In this document: piece by piece, positions 34,671 to 48,000 of the stretch | Layout of the letters: each line of letters starts with the position of its first letter | How positions within the stretch are numbered: position 1 is the stretch's first letter | Origin: Crotophaga sulcirostris | Lineage: Eukaryota > Chordata > Aves > Cuculiformes > Crotophagidae | Assembly: GCA_013397455.1 (NCBI GenBank) | Contig: VYZB01000168.1 | Coordinates: 1,206,839 to 1,270,838 of the forward strand | DNA: 64,000 bases | Direction: 5' to 3' | Notes under the pieces: generated by a model | What the model was told of the DNA's origin: nothing | Database searches by the model: none | Seen by the model: only the letters and a program-made list of their open reading frames with translations | Translations under genes and position numbers: made by a program

Positions 34671-35749
34671 AGTGGACAGGTACAGTTGGACTCAGTGATC
34701 TCAGAGGTCTTTTCAAATCAGATGATTCTATGATTCTAAAGCACTCAGTAGACTTTCCAAGGTTCCCCACATTTGCACTGAGCTGGAAGTGAGGGATATG
34801 AATCATAAGAACTGAGTTTCATTCCTGAGCCTGGTGGTGATCTCAGAAGGGATATCATGCATCTCTTCTGACCTCCAGTTTTCCGTTTGCACTCAGTAAT
34901 GGACTCAGTAATGAAGAGTCATTTGATGTTTTTTAGTAGTCAAAAATTTAGATTTTGGATTTTACAAGACCCCCGAAAGCAGGAGGAAAAACATGCAGCT
35001 GAATATCTGGATGACATTTACATTCCTCACTAGTCAAAATTAGCCTGTGGAAATGCTTTTGTCTATTTGGCAAACACAGAGTGCAACATAGTAAGACTCA
35101 CAACCACTCACTAATTTCAAGCGAACTCCTAAAATTAGGTGGGAAAGCTTAAGTGCGAAGTTCATAAAGGGTCCGTGAGCACACAGAGGAAAGGTGTTTG
35201 TGGTTCTTAATTCCATATGACACCTTGCAGTTTCCCTGGACACAGTAGTTTCCTGGAAGATAATTTGCAATGATGGAGTAAGGTGTCTGGGAATCCTAGC
35301 AACAATGAAACAACCTTCTGCAATATGACTCAATGCATGTAGATACAATGAATGCAAAGGGTTGAATGTTGGCCCTTATCCCATTTTCTGATGGAAGAAC
35401 AATCTGGAATCCAGTACACACTCGATTAGCCATGGTCTGAAATGGAGGAAAATTTAAAAAAGACTGATATAGTCAGAAATGCAGTGTGCAATATGAGGGG
35501 TTAGGCATGGTAATAGCAGAGGTTTTAAAGATAATGGAAGGTCTGGTGCTCTTGAAACCATCCTCTCAGAGGCTGTCCAAACGGAAGTTTAGCTTCCCTT
35601 GGCAACAAGGAAACAGATGAATATATAGTTAATAACGTTCCCAAGGCCAATATTCTCCTCCTGAAACAGATTCTAATATAGAAGGCTACATGTGAGCTAT
35701 TTTTGTACCTACAATGACTGCTGTGTTTGCCTGCACTGCCGACATCACT

Positions 35750-35802
35750 CTCATTGTACCGTATGTAAAGCACTTTGGGACACATGGGTTATGAAAGGAA
35801 GT
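35750..35802 (+). repeat. Possible L2/MIR-type 3' end relic
   Basis: The TGTAAAGCACTTTGGGA block followed about 12 bp later by TGAAAGG matches the conserved tail pattern of old vertebrate L2/MIR-like elements. The body is not recognisable. Confidence 0.4.
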
Positions 35803-37409
35803 TCAGTTTGTGAAACAAAATTCTATTCTACCCTCAGTCACTGCACACTGAGCCAGGTCAGTTCTGCATTCATTTCACTTCTCTTTCTTAGAATTTACAG
35901 GTCCTGCGTGCCCTCAGATTGACTGAGGAAGCACACACATGATTTTACATAAGTCATACAGATACCATGTTTTTATACGTAAAAAATATAAACGTCCTTA
36001 GACATACACATACATACACAGAGACTCTGTAAAAATTATTCATAATGAAAAGAGAGGCCGGGGAAAAAATATCAGTTCGTGCCTTTCTTTACTTGAAATT
36101 TTCTATTGCTTTTCTGCTGAATGATGTTCCTGTACTATCTACATAATGAGTACCCTCTTTCTTCAGATAATTAAAGATATGCTGCCCATATCCAGCTAAA
36201 ATTATATACTCATACATTGTGACCTTCTATTAATAAACATGTCAGATTGTTGCAATTGAACAAAACCTCACAATTCTTCATTATTTCTCTCCACTTAGGC
36301 TTTTTATTATCCCTTTCCTTATGCATTTAGCACTGGTGAGACATGCCAGAAAAACAGTCTCATTTAAAGGACAAGGCAATGCAGCTTGTTGTCTCACACC
36401 TGGAGTCTGATGATTTGGACTGACTCCTTGGTTCTGACCACTGATTTGGCTGTGGTCCAATTTACTTTTTGTGTCATGAGCTCTGAAATGGGAATAGAGT
36501 TATTTCCCTCTTACCTCGCTCTCACACATAGACTTTCAAGGAAGTTTAAAAGAAAACCATTGTACTTCTCAAGGCCAAATACTTGCCCATGAAATATCAC
36601 TGATTGTCTCTAGATATCCTATGTCCCACACACTGAGTGTGAAAAATCTCTTTCTGAATGTGGCGACTCATTATGGATTCCAGTTTTGTTCCAAACCACC
36701 AAAACCCCAAAACAAAATACTCAGTTTCATGAGCTTGAAGAAGGCCTTGAATGAATTTGGTGGGTGAAGAAGTACCTATTGTTAGGTTTTTGTTTTGCTT
36801 TCTTTGTAATATGGCTGGATTAATAACAAATCTCATCTACTTTCTACTCCAACTCACCTTACTCGGATCTTTAAATCATCCCCGTTACAAAAACAGTACC
36901 ACCATAATATATTGCTCCACTGAAAGAAGAAACCAGTAATACTTGCCTCAGTAAAACAGTCTATAAGAAAATAAACTTTTTCTTTCTAAACCTACAAAAC
37001 AATAAACACATGCAAAGCACATCTTGCAGCCTGCCATCTTCTCTCTGTGCTAAGAACCTGACGTTAGCTTGTTCTTGCTCCAGAACGAGTGGACTCATGT
37101 GACCCGCAAGGAAGAATCGTTTGTGCATAACTGAAGAAGAAAACTAGATTTCATCATTTGGGTTTTCTATTAAATAAATACTTGAGTAGTGTTCCCATAC
37201 ATACTCTTTACTTACAGCATGACTGTTGTCAAGAAAAAATGCAGATAATGAAGCATAGCCAGTTCAAGTTTAGGCAATACGTAACTTACCTGTTTCCCAC
37301 AGCCTTGCCTCAAACTCAAGCGAAAAAAAAATGCTTCAGTTTTCCCCTTCCTGCTCAGCAGTCATCATTTCTTCTCATCATCCTGCTCCCTTGCTAGGGT
37401 GTAGGTTGC

Positions 37410-37433
37410 TTTTGGTTTTGGTTTTGGTTTTTT
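37410..37433. repeat. GGTTTT short tandem repeat
   Basis: Three consecutive GGTTTT units and a T-run. It is telomere-like only in appearance; the vertebrate telomere unit is TTAGGG. Confidence 0.8.
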
Positions 37434-40400
37434 GCATGTTATTTTTTTCCCTTTCTTTTTTTCTCTGTTTTGCTAAGTCTATTTACAAACACTCCTTTTT
37501 CTTTTCCTCCTCTGTTCTGTAATCTTGGTCCCAGAAGGTTGGTTGTCTGAAGGTCTAGTTTCATGTGCCTTGTTTTATTGTTTTAGGTCATTTGGTAGTT
37601 GAAAAGCATTTCAACTCACATTTGACTTTCCCAATAAATCCTGTTATCCCTACCCAGTTGCCAACCTTCTCACTCACAGTCATTATCAGCTATATCCTAT
37701 TTGTCCTAATCTAGTTATCTAGTCTTTTTATCAGCTTATCTTCCACCCAAGCAAAATTCCTTTGAATCCACTAGCAGGCAAAGGCAGAAGACGCTCATGT
37801 CCTCTTTGGAGTGTAAAATTCAAAAACTCAGAACAAGGCAAAAAGAAGACTTTGGAAACATCCATGCAAAAATACTCAGGACAATGATTCCTCTCAGAAG
37901 CTAGGTAGGCTAAATGATTTCACTCAAGCTGGGCAACAGGCTATCACCAGGGAGTGAGTACTTTGAGACTTTGGTCCATAACATCACACTACACAGCCAA
38001 CAAAATCCTCCGCTGCTCCCACAACTGACAGCAGTATGTTTCTATAGCTGCTCACTTCCTAGCCTCTCCCAGACTCTTCCAGGTACTCACTGATGAAGAA
38101 CCTCCCCTTGGCAGAGCATTTTAGCAAAATACACACTGTATGCGGGCTTCCCAAGAATAATATAAAGTTTCTTATCCATCCTTGTTCACTACTATATACT
38201 TGGACTGAAATTTTGAACTAAACTATTGCTTCTGATTATCTTAAAGGAATACCTTGAAGAGTTTGAATTCTATATGCCACCTTTAGTGTGCCACACCCTT
38301 TGGAAAATTTCTGCAATAGCTCTTTGTAGAACCAATAGCCCAGAAGTTTTAGATGGCAGTACAACATTAAACATGTTTTTTTCTGATGAGATGTCAAGCT
38401 GTGGTCCTGAAGGCCAGAGGTTGTTGAGGAGAGTGTCTATTTAACAACAGCTAGCATCTATGCAGTGATTTTGATCTGGAAGTGAAGGAAAAATCTCACA
38501 TTCACTAATAATGCAACATCAACACATAGAGTGTCAATGTGGTTATTCTATTTGGACTTTGGGTAGGAAAGCATGTGGGTTCTTCGATAAATATCAGTAG
38601 GCAGGACTGGATTTGGTATCTCCTTTGAAGGAAGGTATCTGCAAGATCACAATATCCTTCATGACCTCAGGAGAGTCCTGCTCAGTAACCTACTTGAAAT
38701 GGAAAAGCGAACAGGTCTTTTACTGATTCATTCACATTTCCTGAGTCACTTGGGTTTCCCTTGCAGGTCTCCAACTAAGCATTATGCTAAGGTTGTATTA
38801 CTGGCAATGCCATAATTAAAACTGAATTGTGATACCTGATAATGTAAACATCTCCTGATGGAATTATTTCTCCAACTTTTGGCACAAATTCATCAAAAGG
38901 AAATTACATTTTCTAACATGTTTTTTCTCTTCTACCTTAAAATATACTGCTGTTTTTACTGAGAAAACCTTTAAAGACAACTTATCTAAAAATGTGAGTA
39001 TATTTATTTTGGGTTTATTTTCAGATATTTTTTCAGCGCCCCCATTAATTTGAGACAATCTCTTCACACTTCCTATTTCACCCTCTGACTCATCTTCAGG
39101 CTTTCTCACTCATCTGCTGTGTAGTGGGAGTTGAAATAATCAGCAGAAAAGTTGGGCTCTTGTCTCTTTTTTTTTTCCTAATGTCATAACTGAATTAAGA
39201 TATGCCAAAGAAAAATGAGGGACTTGACAAAGATGCATTAAAAAAATGTTAGTAATAATCTACAATGTTACACTAAATGAATGCAGCAGAATCAGATTAA
39301 TATTTTTTTTAAAAGCTTTGGCTGTTGTGGAGGCAACAAATTGTAACATAAGAGGGGACAATTCAAAAGGTACAATATAGGGGAGGGAGACTTAATTTCT
39401 TCCTCAAGCATGAGCTCCCTGCGTGACTGTTTCTGTTGCCCATATGTCAGGGAAGAATTATAGCATCTCTTTCCTTCACAGGAACGTTGGTAGGATAAAT
39501 ACATTGAAGACTGGGAGGAACTCAGGTCCAGACTCATCCCACTTAACTCTGACAACTGTCTGAGGAAACTGAGAAGAAGTTTAGTTATTCGAGGATATAT
39601 AAAGTTGAGGCAGAAGGACGGACATCTGCAGAAAGCAATTCAGCCTACTGGAGTTGTGAGTCACCTTCGGGAACTGTTTGTCACTTCCCGCTGAACCCAT
39701 AGAAACTATGTACCTAGGGAAGGGATGGAGTTGTCTGAATGCAGGTATCCTGTGATCTCTTAGCTTTCCTATAGTAGTTAAGACAGGTACTTGGGGCAGA
39801 TAACTATGCCATAGGACTTCCAGAACAGTGGATCATCCCACAGCGCTTTCCATGACAGTGGATGTCTATAAATAAATTTGACTCAAGGAAAACACCAGTG
39901 AAAGCCACTTAGGAGTTAAAAAGGGAAACTCTATTAGATGTAGAAATACCTAGCTGAAGAATTGTTCTGGGAGACTGATGTGGCTATGTCACAAAGTGTG
40001 TTGAGCCTTGAAAGTACCTTTCCTTTTCCTTTTTCCCTCTTCTTTCAGTTTTCACTGTCACCTAAACTGTTTATTAGCTATCAGTTTAGCTAGGAATAAG
40101 GACAAGCAAATGATGAAATGGATAACGCTATGTTACATTACATGTGATGTTTTTAATGGGGTGTTAGAAAAGGACATTTACAAATTAATCTCAAATGAAG
40201 TGTTTTCTACACCTCTGTTTTCAGACTGGCGGCTGCTCTGTGTGTGCATAGACATAGCTTTGTCTCTAAGCACATTTTACTGTGCTGATGAAAGTATGGG
40301 TGATCTTGCAGCTAGGTTGAGAGGTAGCAAAGATACCACGTAGAAAAATCTAGATCACCCCTGGAAATACCATGCTGGTGTTCCTTATTGACACTTCTTG

Positions 40401-42160
40401 AGCGTGTCATTCATTATCTTAATCTCCCTGTGGGTGTACCTATGGCCCCCACTGCCATAGCCTCTGAACCACCTGAGGATGGTTGCAGGTCTTAAGAAAT
40501 TTAAATTACCAGGTTAGTTGCAGTAAGGTCTCTGTGAAATCAATGGAGAGACAGAATGTGCCAGACAACAATTCGGACCTAAGGCAGGATTAATTCCTCT
40601 TTTGACATGTTGTTTCCATCAGCCTAGAACACCTCTGTACCCAGCCTAGGTATCCCAGCTCAGTTACAGCTATGTAGGCCACAGCAGCTTAAAAAATTGT
40701 ATTTAGAAACTCCAACAAATTGCTTCCTCAAGAGCAGAGATACTACCCTGGTGTATAACGTCATTCCTTTTCCATATCATTGGCTTCTTTCCCCATTTCT
40801 CAGCTCCAGAGTCTTGCCTATACCTTGCTGTATCTGAAAGATTATAAAGTTTCTTCTCTGTCCTTTTGATTATTCCTTCCAACCTTGCTAATAGCTGACC
40901 AGCTTTCCACTGTACTGTAGCACAGCATATAATAACCTGCAATTATTGTCCATTTAGGCTTTCCCCTGGGTCTGTTTTATTCCTGCCATCAGTGGACCTG
41001 TACACTGCTTTTCTGCTGATTTTACTACCAGATTCATTGCTGCTGAGAAGAAAAAAAAATCACTGATGATCTACAACCTGTTATATAATTTTCCCATCGG
41101 ACATTCTTATCCTTTTTTTTTCCCCAGTTCCTTGGCCTACTGTAGAGGCTTTACAGAAATTTCTTTCTAATGGTTCTTCCTCAACTGTTGCATCCTGTTC
41201 TGTACTGGATCACTCCTTAAATATTTTGCTGCTGTGTTCTGTACTTCTGTACAGCATTTACAGTTTATGTGTTATTGGGAGGCAGTGTGCATGATAGTAG
41301 TGCTCCTTTTTCACCTTCTTTGATTTGATTTCTCCACTCTCTTTTCTTCTCTGAACAACCACATTAGCTAGAATCATAGCAAGGATATTACAGTTTATCT
41401 TCTTTCATTTTCATTAGGAGGCAGGAAATTATTACATCAGGTCTGAACTATTGCTTAGCATCTGTGCATGAAATTTACTTGATCTACAGAGCATCTATCC
41501 CCTGTCTTTCTTCTTGGTCCTGGGTTCTGACCGAGGCTTGGGCTAGGTAGGCTAGTATACCTTTCTCTTGGATTGAAATGTAATTAAATTCTCAAGTCAG
41601 GTGGCAGTTATGTGACTTCTAAACCAAAGGGTTATCCGTGGGAGAAAGATTTCTGAACAATTCAAAGTACCTATACTATTCTAGATGTAAATTTACAGAG
41701 GCACCTGTACTGTTGCACCTGTTTCTTTCATGTGTTGGGTATTTTTTCAATATATCACTAATTAATTGTACCATTTCTGAATTTATCCAGTCTGTTCTTG
41801 CAAACAATACCACTAGTATTCTGTGCACTCTCATGCAGGTCCACACGTATGCTGCTCAAATGATTTAACACATACAGTTGCTCATTTAAACAAAACCAAC
41901 TTCTGCTGCAAATAATTAATGTAAGTATATATGTATCCTCCCTCAAATCACACTTATGCTTGGTTAATGGGCATGATTATGCGTGTTTAAATCCAGTCAG
42001 TTCAGAAGTGGCTTCACTGTTGAGTTGAGCAGAGGCAAGGAGTGAACTTCAACCTTTTGTTTGCAGCCCCACAGTACTGCTTCACCACACTGCTATGTCA
42101 CAGCTGTAGCCCATAGGCTTCCTGGGAGTGCTTGGACCTTCTCTCCAGAAGGCTGTTTGT

Positions 42161-42175
42161 GCTACCCTCTGGTGG
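42161..42175 (-). promoter_or_regulatory. CTCF-like site
   Basis: The minus strand reads CCACCAGAGGGTAGC, which differs from the CTCF core CCASYAGRKGGCRS at one position. It is about 22.9 kb upstream of the CELF4 start and has the same orientation as the site at 22439-22452. Confidence 0.45.
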
Positions 42176-43297
42176 CTAAAACACAAAGAGTATAGCCCAA
42201 CTAAGAGCACAGATCAATTTTATGAAAAGATGATAATGGATTTTTTTTGACAACATGAAATCTAAGTAAACCATTTTAGAAAATTGAAAAAAACTTCCGA
42301 TGAATAAATCTGTTTAAAGTTAAAGGTTGGGAATAAAATGGAGCTTTCAAAATATGAGTGTATTCTAAATATATGTAATTTGCATAATACAAAACCTTGA
42401 TGAAATGGAAGGTGATTTTAGAGTCTCGACAGGGACTCAGAGTGTTTTAAATATATCAGATTTTTTTTGTGTGAACAGAAGGCAATCTTTTGATGTTCCC
42501 ACTCAACATCAGTAAAATATGACAAAAATACTGTGTTTCCCCCACTATTTGTCTCTTGTCGAGTATAAACTTTTTCAGCAACAGAAACTCTTCTACACTG
42601 TTCATACAGTTCAGTGAATTTCTTTTCTTGGTTGAATCCTATCACAACAGTGAAAAGAATAAAAAATATTTGATGAATTAGAAGATTGCAGAAGATGAGA
42701 TAAGATGGAACTCAATGGTGGAGAACTACTGACTGAAGAGAGATGTCTAAGAGTTCTTGGGGAGCATGAGACAGGGCTTCCAAAGTTGATGAGCCATCTG
42801 AGGTGCTGGATACTATTGTAGGGCTCATGGAGGACAAATGAGAAAGTTCAAAGAAAGATAAGGAAGGGTACATGGACAACACAGCTAACTGATCACTGAA
42901 GAAAAATGGATAAAAGACATGAGAATCTGAGTGCTGCAGAGGGCCAGCTTGCACTGTGACTTAACGTTTATAAAAAAGTAACCAAATACCTCCTGATGTT
43001 CCCCCCTCCTTCTTAGTCCTTCACCAACGATTCTTTCAAACATCCATTCAGAAAGGGGTCTTTTCCGAATCTTAAGAAGTCATAGCTTTTTGCAGAGAAA
43101 ATAGACTCAACCAGAAACATGAAAAATGCTCGGGGACACAACAAACAGAAACTATCTGTCTCCAGTCTTGCTTTTCAAACCAGTGGAAATGACATTTGGC
43201 AGAAGACCTGCTTCAATTCCAAGCTTGAAACAGGGATTGTATTCCTTCTTATAATGTTGTTGGGAGCTATGAAAGAAATGTTCCTACGTACTTCTAG

Positions 43298-43381
43298 TGG
43301 AAGGTGTCCCTACCCATGGTAGGTAGTTTGGAACTGGATGTTCTTTATCATCTCTTCCAACACAGATCATTCTATGATTCT
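43298..43381 (+). mobile_element. CR1 LINE 3' end fragment
   Basis: GGAAGGTGTCCCTACCCATGG, a GGAACTGGATG block, TCTTCCAACAC and the ATTCTATGATTCT tail (43369-43381) match the 3' end of typical avian CR1 copies. It is only about 84 bp long, a strongly 5'-truncated insertion. Confidence 0.88.
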
Positions 43382-44671
43382 GATATTTATGGCTGGACTA
43401 AAGTCCTCCCAAAAGGCTGAAGGCCCTTAAGTGAAGAGTTTCAGAAATCTCAGTGGTCTCCACTGTGCATCTACAATGAAAAAAATTAATTACTTGTTAT
43501 TTGAATATTCAGATGGTTCTAGTTGCTTTCAAAACACAAGGCTTTTGACTTCCCGTGACACTTGTGTTCTCACTTGGGATAGTATCAAACTACTGTTCAA
43601 ATGACAATGGAGCAATTTAGCAGGATGCTAACACCATTAGTTGAAAATAAAAAATGCCCAAACTTTTTTAACTGCTTTAGGTAGCATGAGGCATTGTCTA
43701 GTTTTATTACCTGATAGTTCATTATCTTCTTACAGCAATGTGTCCAGGCAACTCTATTTCTTCTACTGGTCATGTAGAAGAGGACTGCCATTTTGATTGT
43801 GCTGGGCTACCAGAGACCTATATCATATGGGGTTATTTTAGTCTCACAAATAATAACCCTTAATTTGAGGGGCCTAATGCTGTAGGCAAAAATCAAAGTA
43901 AGACTTACATTCATAAAGAACTCATGAGTTTGGCAAATAGAGGATAAGATGGCAGCTGAGAGTTTTGAATTGAAAGCTTAGTGGTTAGATCACAGTTGCT
44001 TAGTGTTTGCCTTCAAAGCTATACTCACAGGAAGGAGGGCAGGCAACCTAGATATTAAGTGGAAGATCAGATTAACCCTGACATTTCTAGGTCAAGGGAA
44101 GAACTGAGGTCATGCCTTTCTCATGCCCACCAAAGTCACATCTGTGCTGATCAGAAGTGCTCATGGAAGAACTGATACAAAATTCAGGAGGGCAAATGGT
44201 GCTTCTACTCTTTAAAATGCAACGTGTCAACAATTACTTATGTTTTCACTCACTACATCACTCTGTATGTTCTACTCTGTCTCTTTGAAGCAATCATATA
44301 AATCATTGAAGAGAATGGTTCTATTTTTACCTCAAATATCCCAGACTTGAAATCTTATGAATATTTTCCAAATTAGGTCTGCAGTTTACTAGATCATTTT
44401 ATTACTTGGAGCTGGCTGTTAGTTCTTTATATATATTTTTTATTTTGTTGTTTTGGGTTTCTTTTGCTGGTCCTTACTTTGGAGAACAATGTCTTGGAGG
44501 TAGAACAGTCAAGCAATGAGCTACAGTTTGATGAAGCACAGTCATCCTTTCTGGTTTCTGGTGTGTATCTGTCTCCTGGTTTTGTATGTTGTAAAGAGTT
44601 CCTGGTTAAGAAGAAGAAAAACTTTACTTTGGCTAATAACACATGGGCTCAGGGTTGAATATAGTGAATAT

Positions 44672-45045
44672 AGAATCATGAAACAATCTATTCCTTTGTC
44701 TTTCTAAGGAAGATTTTCTTCTTGTTTCAGGCGTGTTATCTGTTCACTGTGTTTTAAAGAACCTACTGCAGTGGACATGTTACTCGCTTTCCAAAAAGTT
44801 TACTCAACTGCTTAAATATTCTTCATCAGAGAATATTTTCCTGGTGTCTAATTTAAATCTTTTTTTACTATAACTTCAGACCATGCTTTCTTTTCTTATC
44901 CACAGTGACTCTGAAGAATATTTCATCACATTTGCCTTGGTGGCTCTTGAACTGAAGAACCATTACCTTCCCTCCCACTAGTCTTCTCTTCACCAGATAA
45001 ATTGGATCAGTTCCTTTAATATTTTTTTTAGAGACAAACAGGACA
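44672..45045 (-). mobile_element. Old minus-strand CR1 fragment
   Basis: The fragment starts with AGAATCAT, the reverse complement of the CR1 tail. Blocks resembling inverted CR1 C-terminal coding sequence follow in order, such as GAATATTTTCCTGGTGTCTAA and, near 44980, TCTTCTCTTCACCAGATAAA. It is much more diverged than the other copies, so the edges are approximate. Confidence 0.55.
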
Positions 45046-48000
45046 GGTATAGCTTAACCATGTAGTAATATGTTTGAAGCCATGGGCCCTGTTCCTACTA
45101 TTCGATTCTGTTCTTTTCTCATTAGGATCTTATTTTGATTCATTCTTATTCCACGTATCACTGCAAATAGCAATGATTTCATTTTTGGATTTGATTGCCT
45201 ATAATTCTGCATGTCACGCTGCCATCCGACCATCCTTTAGAGAAGATACTACAGCCTAGGACACCATTAGTGGTGATGACTCTTCCTGTAACTCCGGTAC
45301 TAGCAGATGTGAGGACCTTAGGAGTTGTGCCTTAGCCTGTGTGCAAAAACTGCCAATTTCATCACGGAATCTTCTTAACTCTGTTCTGTGCTGCCAGTAC
45401 GACTATACGTAACTCATTAAGTTTTCTCTTGTCTAGATTTCCTCTCTCTTGAACATGGGCAAAAAGGTTTTTTGACCTCATAAGGAGAAAAGAATTTAGA
45501 ACTGCAGAATGGTACTAAAAAATTATAAGATGTATAGGTACTATTACAGCAAGAACAACCTCACTGTGACAAACTGTGAAGCAGTGACATCTTTCAGATT
45601 GTGCACAAAGATCTAGATATACAAAAGCAAAGGAACACATTTCAATGACTATCCCTTTTACTGTTTAACTCATAAACAAATGCATTTGCTCCAGAAACAA
45701 ATCATTACATGTATAAAAACACATACGAGTTTACCTTAAATGGCATTTCACTTACATATTAATTTTACAGTGTACATTTATTATTTTGTAAAGAATATAC
45801 TTAGGTATCAAAACCAGGATGCAAAATATATGAAAACATTGGATTCTTATTTTAGTATCACTTCAAATATCTTGATAACTAATGTGACTCATGCGTTTGT
45901 CTATTTTGTGGGCAACGTGGAAGTATCAGTACTTTCAATTGGTAGAATTTTTAAACTATTTGATTTGTAAACTATGCAAATGATGGCAATTTGCAAAGTT
46001 AAATGTTCCTTAAATGAAGAGTTTGGCATTTTATAAAGCACATAATAGTCCCAGATAATGGATCTGTTAGATGTTGTGGGATCTTGTCACCTCTAAAAAG
46101 TAGGTCATTTTTTCCCAGATAAGCAGCTCTGGTTGCTCTGTTTCCTTCTAAGGTTCATGATGCTTCCCATCATAAGGCACTTGATCCAGTTTCTTACAGT
46201 TTTGACATCTTGGGTGCTTGCTCATCTTTGTAGGAATAAAGAAAACCAACAAAACAACACAACTCCCCCCAGTCTTAAACCACTAGCTTTTCTGGAGATC
46301 AAGACTAGAGAAACATACATTGCTTGTCCTATCTACGAGTTTCTGGTAATGTTTTGTTAATTAAGCTGTAAATGTCTGATAAGCTACAGTAAAGATTGAA
46401 GGTCTCAAAAAATGATCACTGGTTTGGACATGTGTCCCTTGCTTTGATCAGGACTTGACTGATGCACAGGTCTCTCAAATTCATTAGCACACTGAGCTCC
46501 TAAAGATATCTTAAATTTTAACTGCTAAATTGGATTTCAGCTCCAATTGCAATTTAGCATTGTAGACTGCGATACTTTCAGCATTTCAGTAACTAAATGC
46601 AATGTCTCTTCTGTGCTTTCCCTGGTATCCCTGCTCTCTCCTCTCCTCAGGAGGGGTGTGCTGGAGGAGATGAGGAAATTTCATGGTACAAGTGCAGAAA
46701 AGAAAGATTTGGCTTGAGAACGATGGAAGCAGCTCAGGACAAGGAATTTTTAAGGAAAGAGGAAGAGAGGAGGAGAAGGATAAAAAAGGAAAAAAGAAAC
46801 TGCAATTAGATACTGAGGGAAGGGAAAGGAGGAAAAGCAAAAATGGACGGGGCAGTTGAAGGAAATAGTAAGATGGATCTAATTAAAATAATCGAGGTAT
46901 GGTACAAGAAGACAACAAGGGACTGGGGAAGGATACTACACTCAAAGGAGAAACCATTGTGGGCATAGCATATATGCAAGGAGATGATGAATATTCTTTA
47001 GTGACAAATGAATTCACTATAGCTGGATTTTGAGCACACAAAATGCAGTATGAAGTGAGGCACACTGAAAGTGGTACTGGCCATCCCTATATAGTACCTG
47101 TGTTTTTACATTTTAGTATCTCTGTGCCTCAGTTTCTCACTATGTAGGTCATACAGTCAAAACACGAAAGAGTTGTTAGTTCTATTCTTCCCACGCACTG
47201 AAAAGGAAGGTAAATTTAAAACAAAAATAAAAGGAGGAATTTTTGTGGTTTTTTTTTCCTCCTAATTAAGATGTCTTTATGAAAATATTGATCTTTTAAC
47301 TTTGTTATTAAAATAAATTTGATACAATGTTTTTTTAAATTTCTTGGGAGAAAAAATCTGACTGAGTTAAAAATACACATCCATCCTTTACAAAAGTATT
47401 TAGTTATATAAAAGATTCCAGTTTTCAGTTCTACTTGTATATGCTGCCTGTTTTCCTCAGAGTCGTCTGAGAAAAGCTAGAAATAAAACCTAAGTCTGTG
47501 AAGCTTTTCCATGACACGCTAGAAAGCTGAAAGCACGGTGCTTCTTGATGCAATGGGAGTGGTGGTTTTTCTGAGATGAACATTTGCAGTATCTAAACTC
47601 ACTTCCCCAAGCAACCATCAGATGGTAGCAATGCTTGTTTGCTATCTATCTACCATGAACTAGATTCGAACTGGGATGCAGAAATTAAGGCTGTTATTGC
47701 CTGTACCTGCACCCACCCAGTCGCCTTTTGAGAGTGCCCTGATGCCAGCATTTTGGAGGACATGAAAACTGCAGATCTGAGTGTTAATGCTGAGACAGAC
47801 ACTATGTAAAACAATCTGATCTTATATGCACAGAGATGTAGCCAATAGCCACATGCATGAGGGAACAGATGAAACCCAAGGGAAATGCAGATGCCCTGTC
47901 CCTGGTTTTGTTCTCTAGATTTTGGTTTGCTGCAAAGAAGGACTCCAAGGGGTGTGGAAATAAAAGTAGCAAGAAAATTAACTTAGGACCTTGAAACTAG

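Larger units (their letters stand above)
31350..34737 (+). mobile_element. CR1 LINE retrotransposon, 5'-truncated and inactive
   Basis: This long CR1 copy is in the plus orientation. Its 3' end carries the diagnostic ATTCTATGATTCT tail (34725-34737), preceded by a TTGGACTCAGTGATCTCAGAGG-type terminal region. Upstream, coding remains of ORF1 (SGNH-esterase type) and ORF2 (endonuclease, reverse transcriptase, C-terminal domain) follow in normal order. The 5' edge is not sharp. ORF1-like signal fades above about 31350, and an A-run near 31250-31261 looks like unrelated sequence. Stops, frameshifts and an apparent internal deletion near 34320-34330 show that it is dead. It lies about 12-15 kb upstream of CELF4, with its sense strand opposite to the gene. 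Confidence 0.93.
34738..42160. other. Upstream intergenic DNA, no gene recognised
   Basis: Mostly AT-rich unique-looking sequence. A TGTAAAGCACTTTGGGA string at 35769-35785, followed by GGGTTATGAAAGG, resembles the 3' end of an old L2/MIR-type element. A GGTTTT array lies at 37410-37433. Open frames are short and lack domain signatures. Confidence 0.55.

Noticed and set aside
37410..37433. GGTTTT repeat considered as interstitial telomere sequence
   Set aside because: The unit is not TTAGGG and there are only three copies.
47650..47690. GATTCGAAC string resembling a tRNA B box
   Set aside because: No A box at the right distance, no cloverleaf and no poly-T terminator in place.
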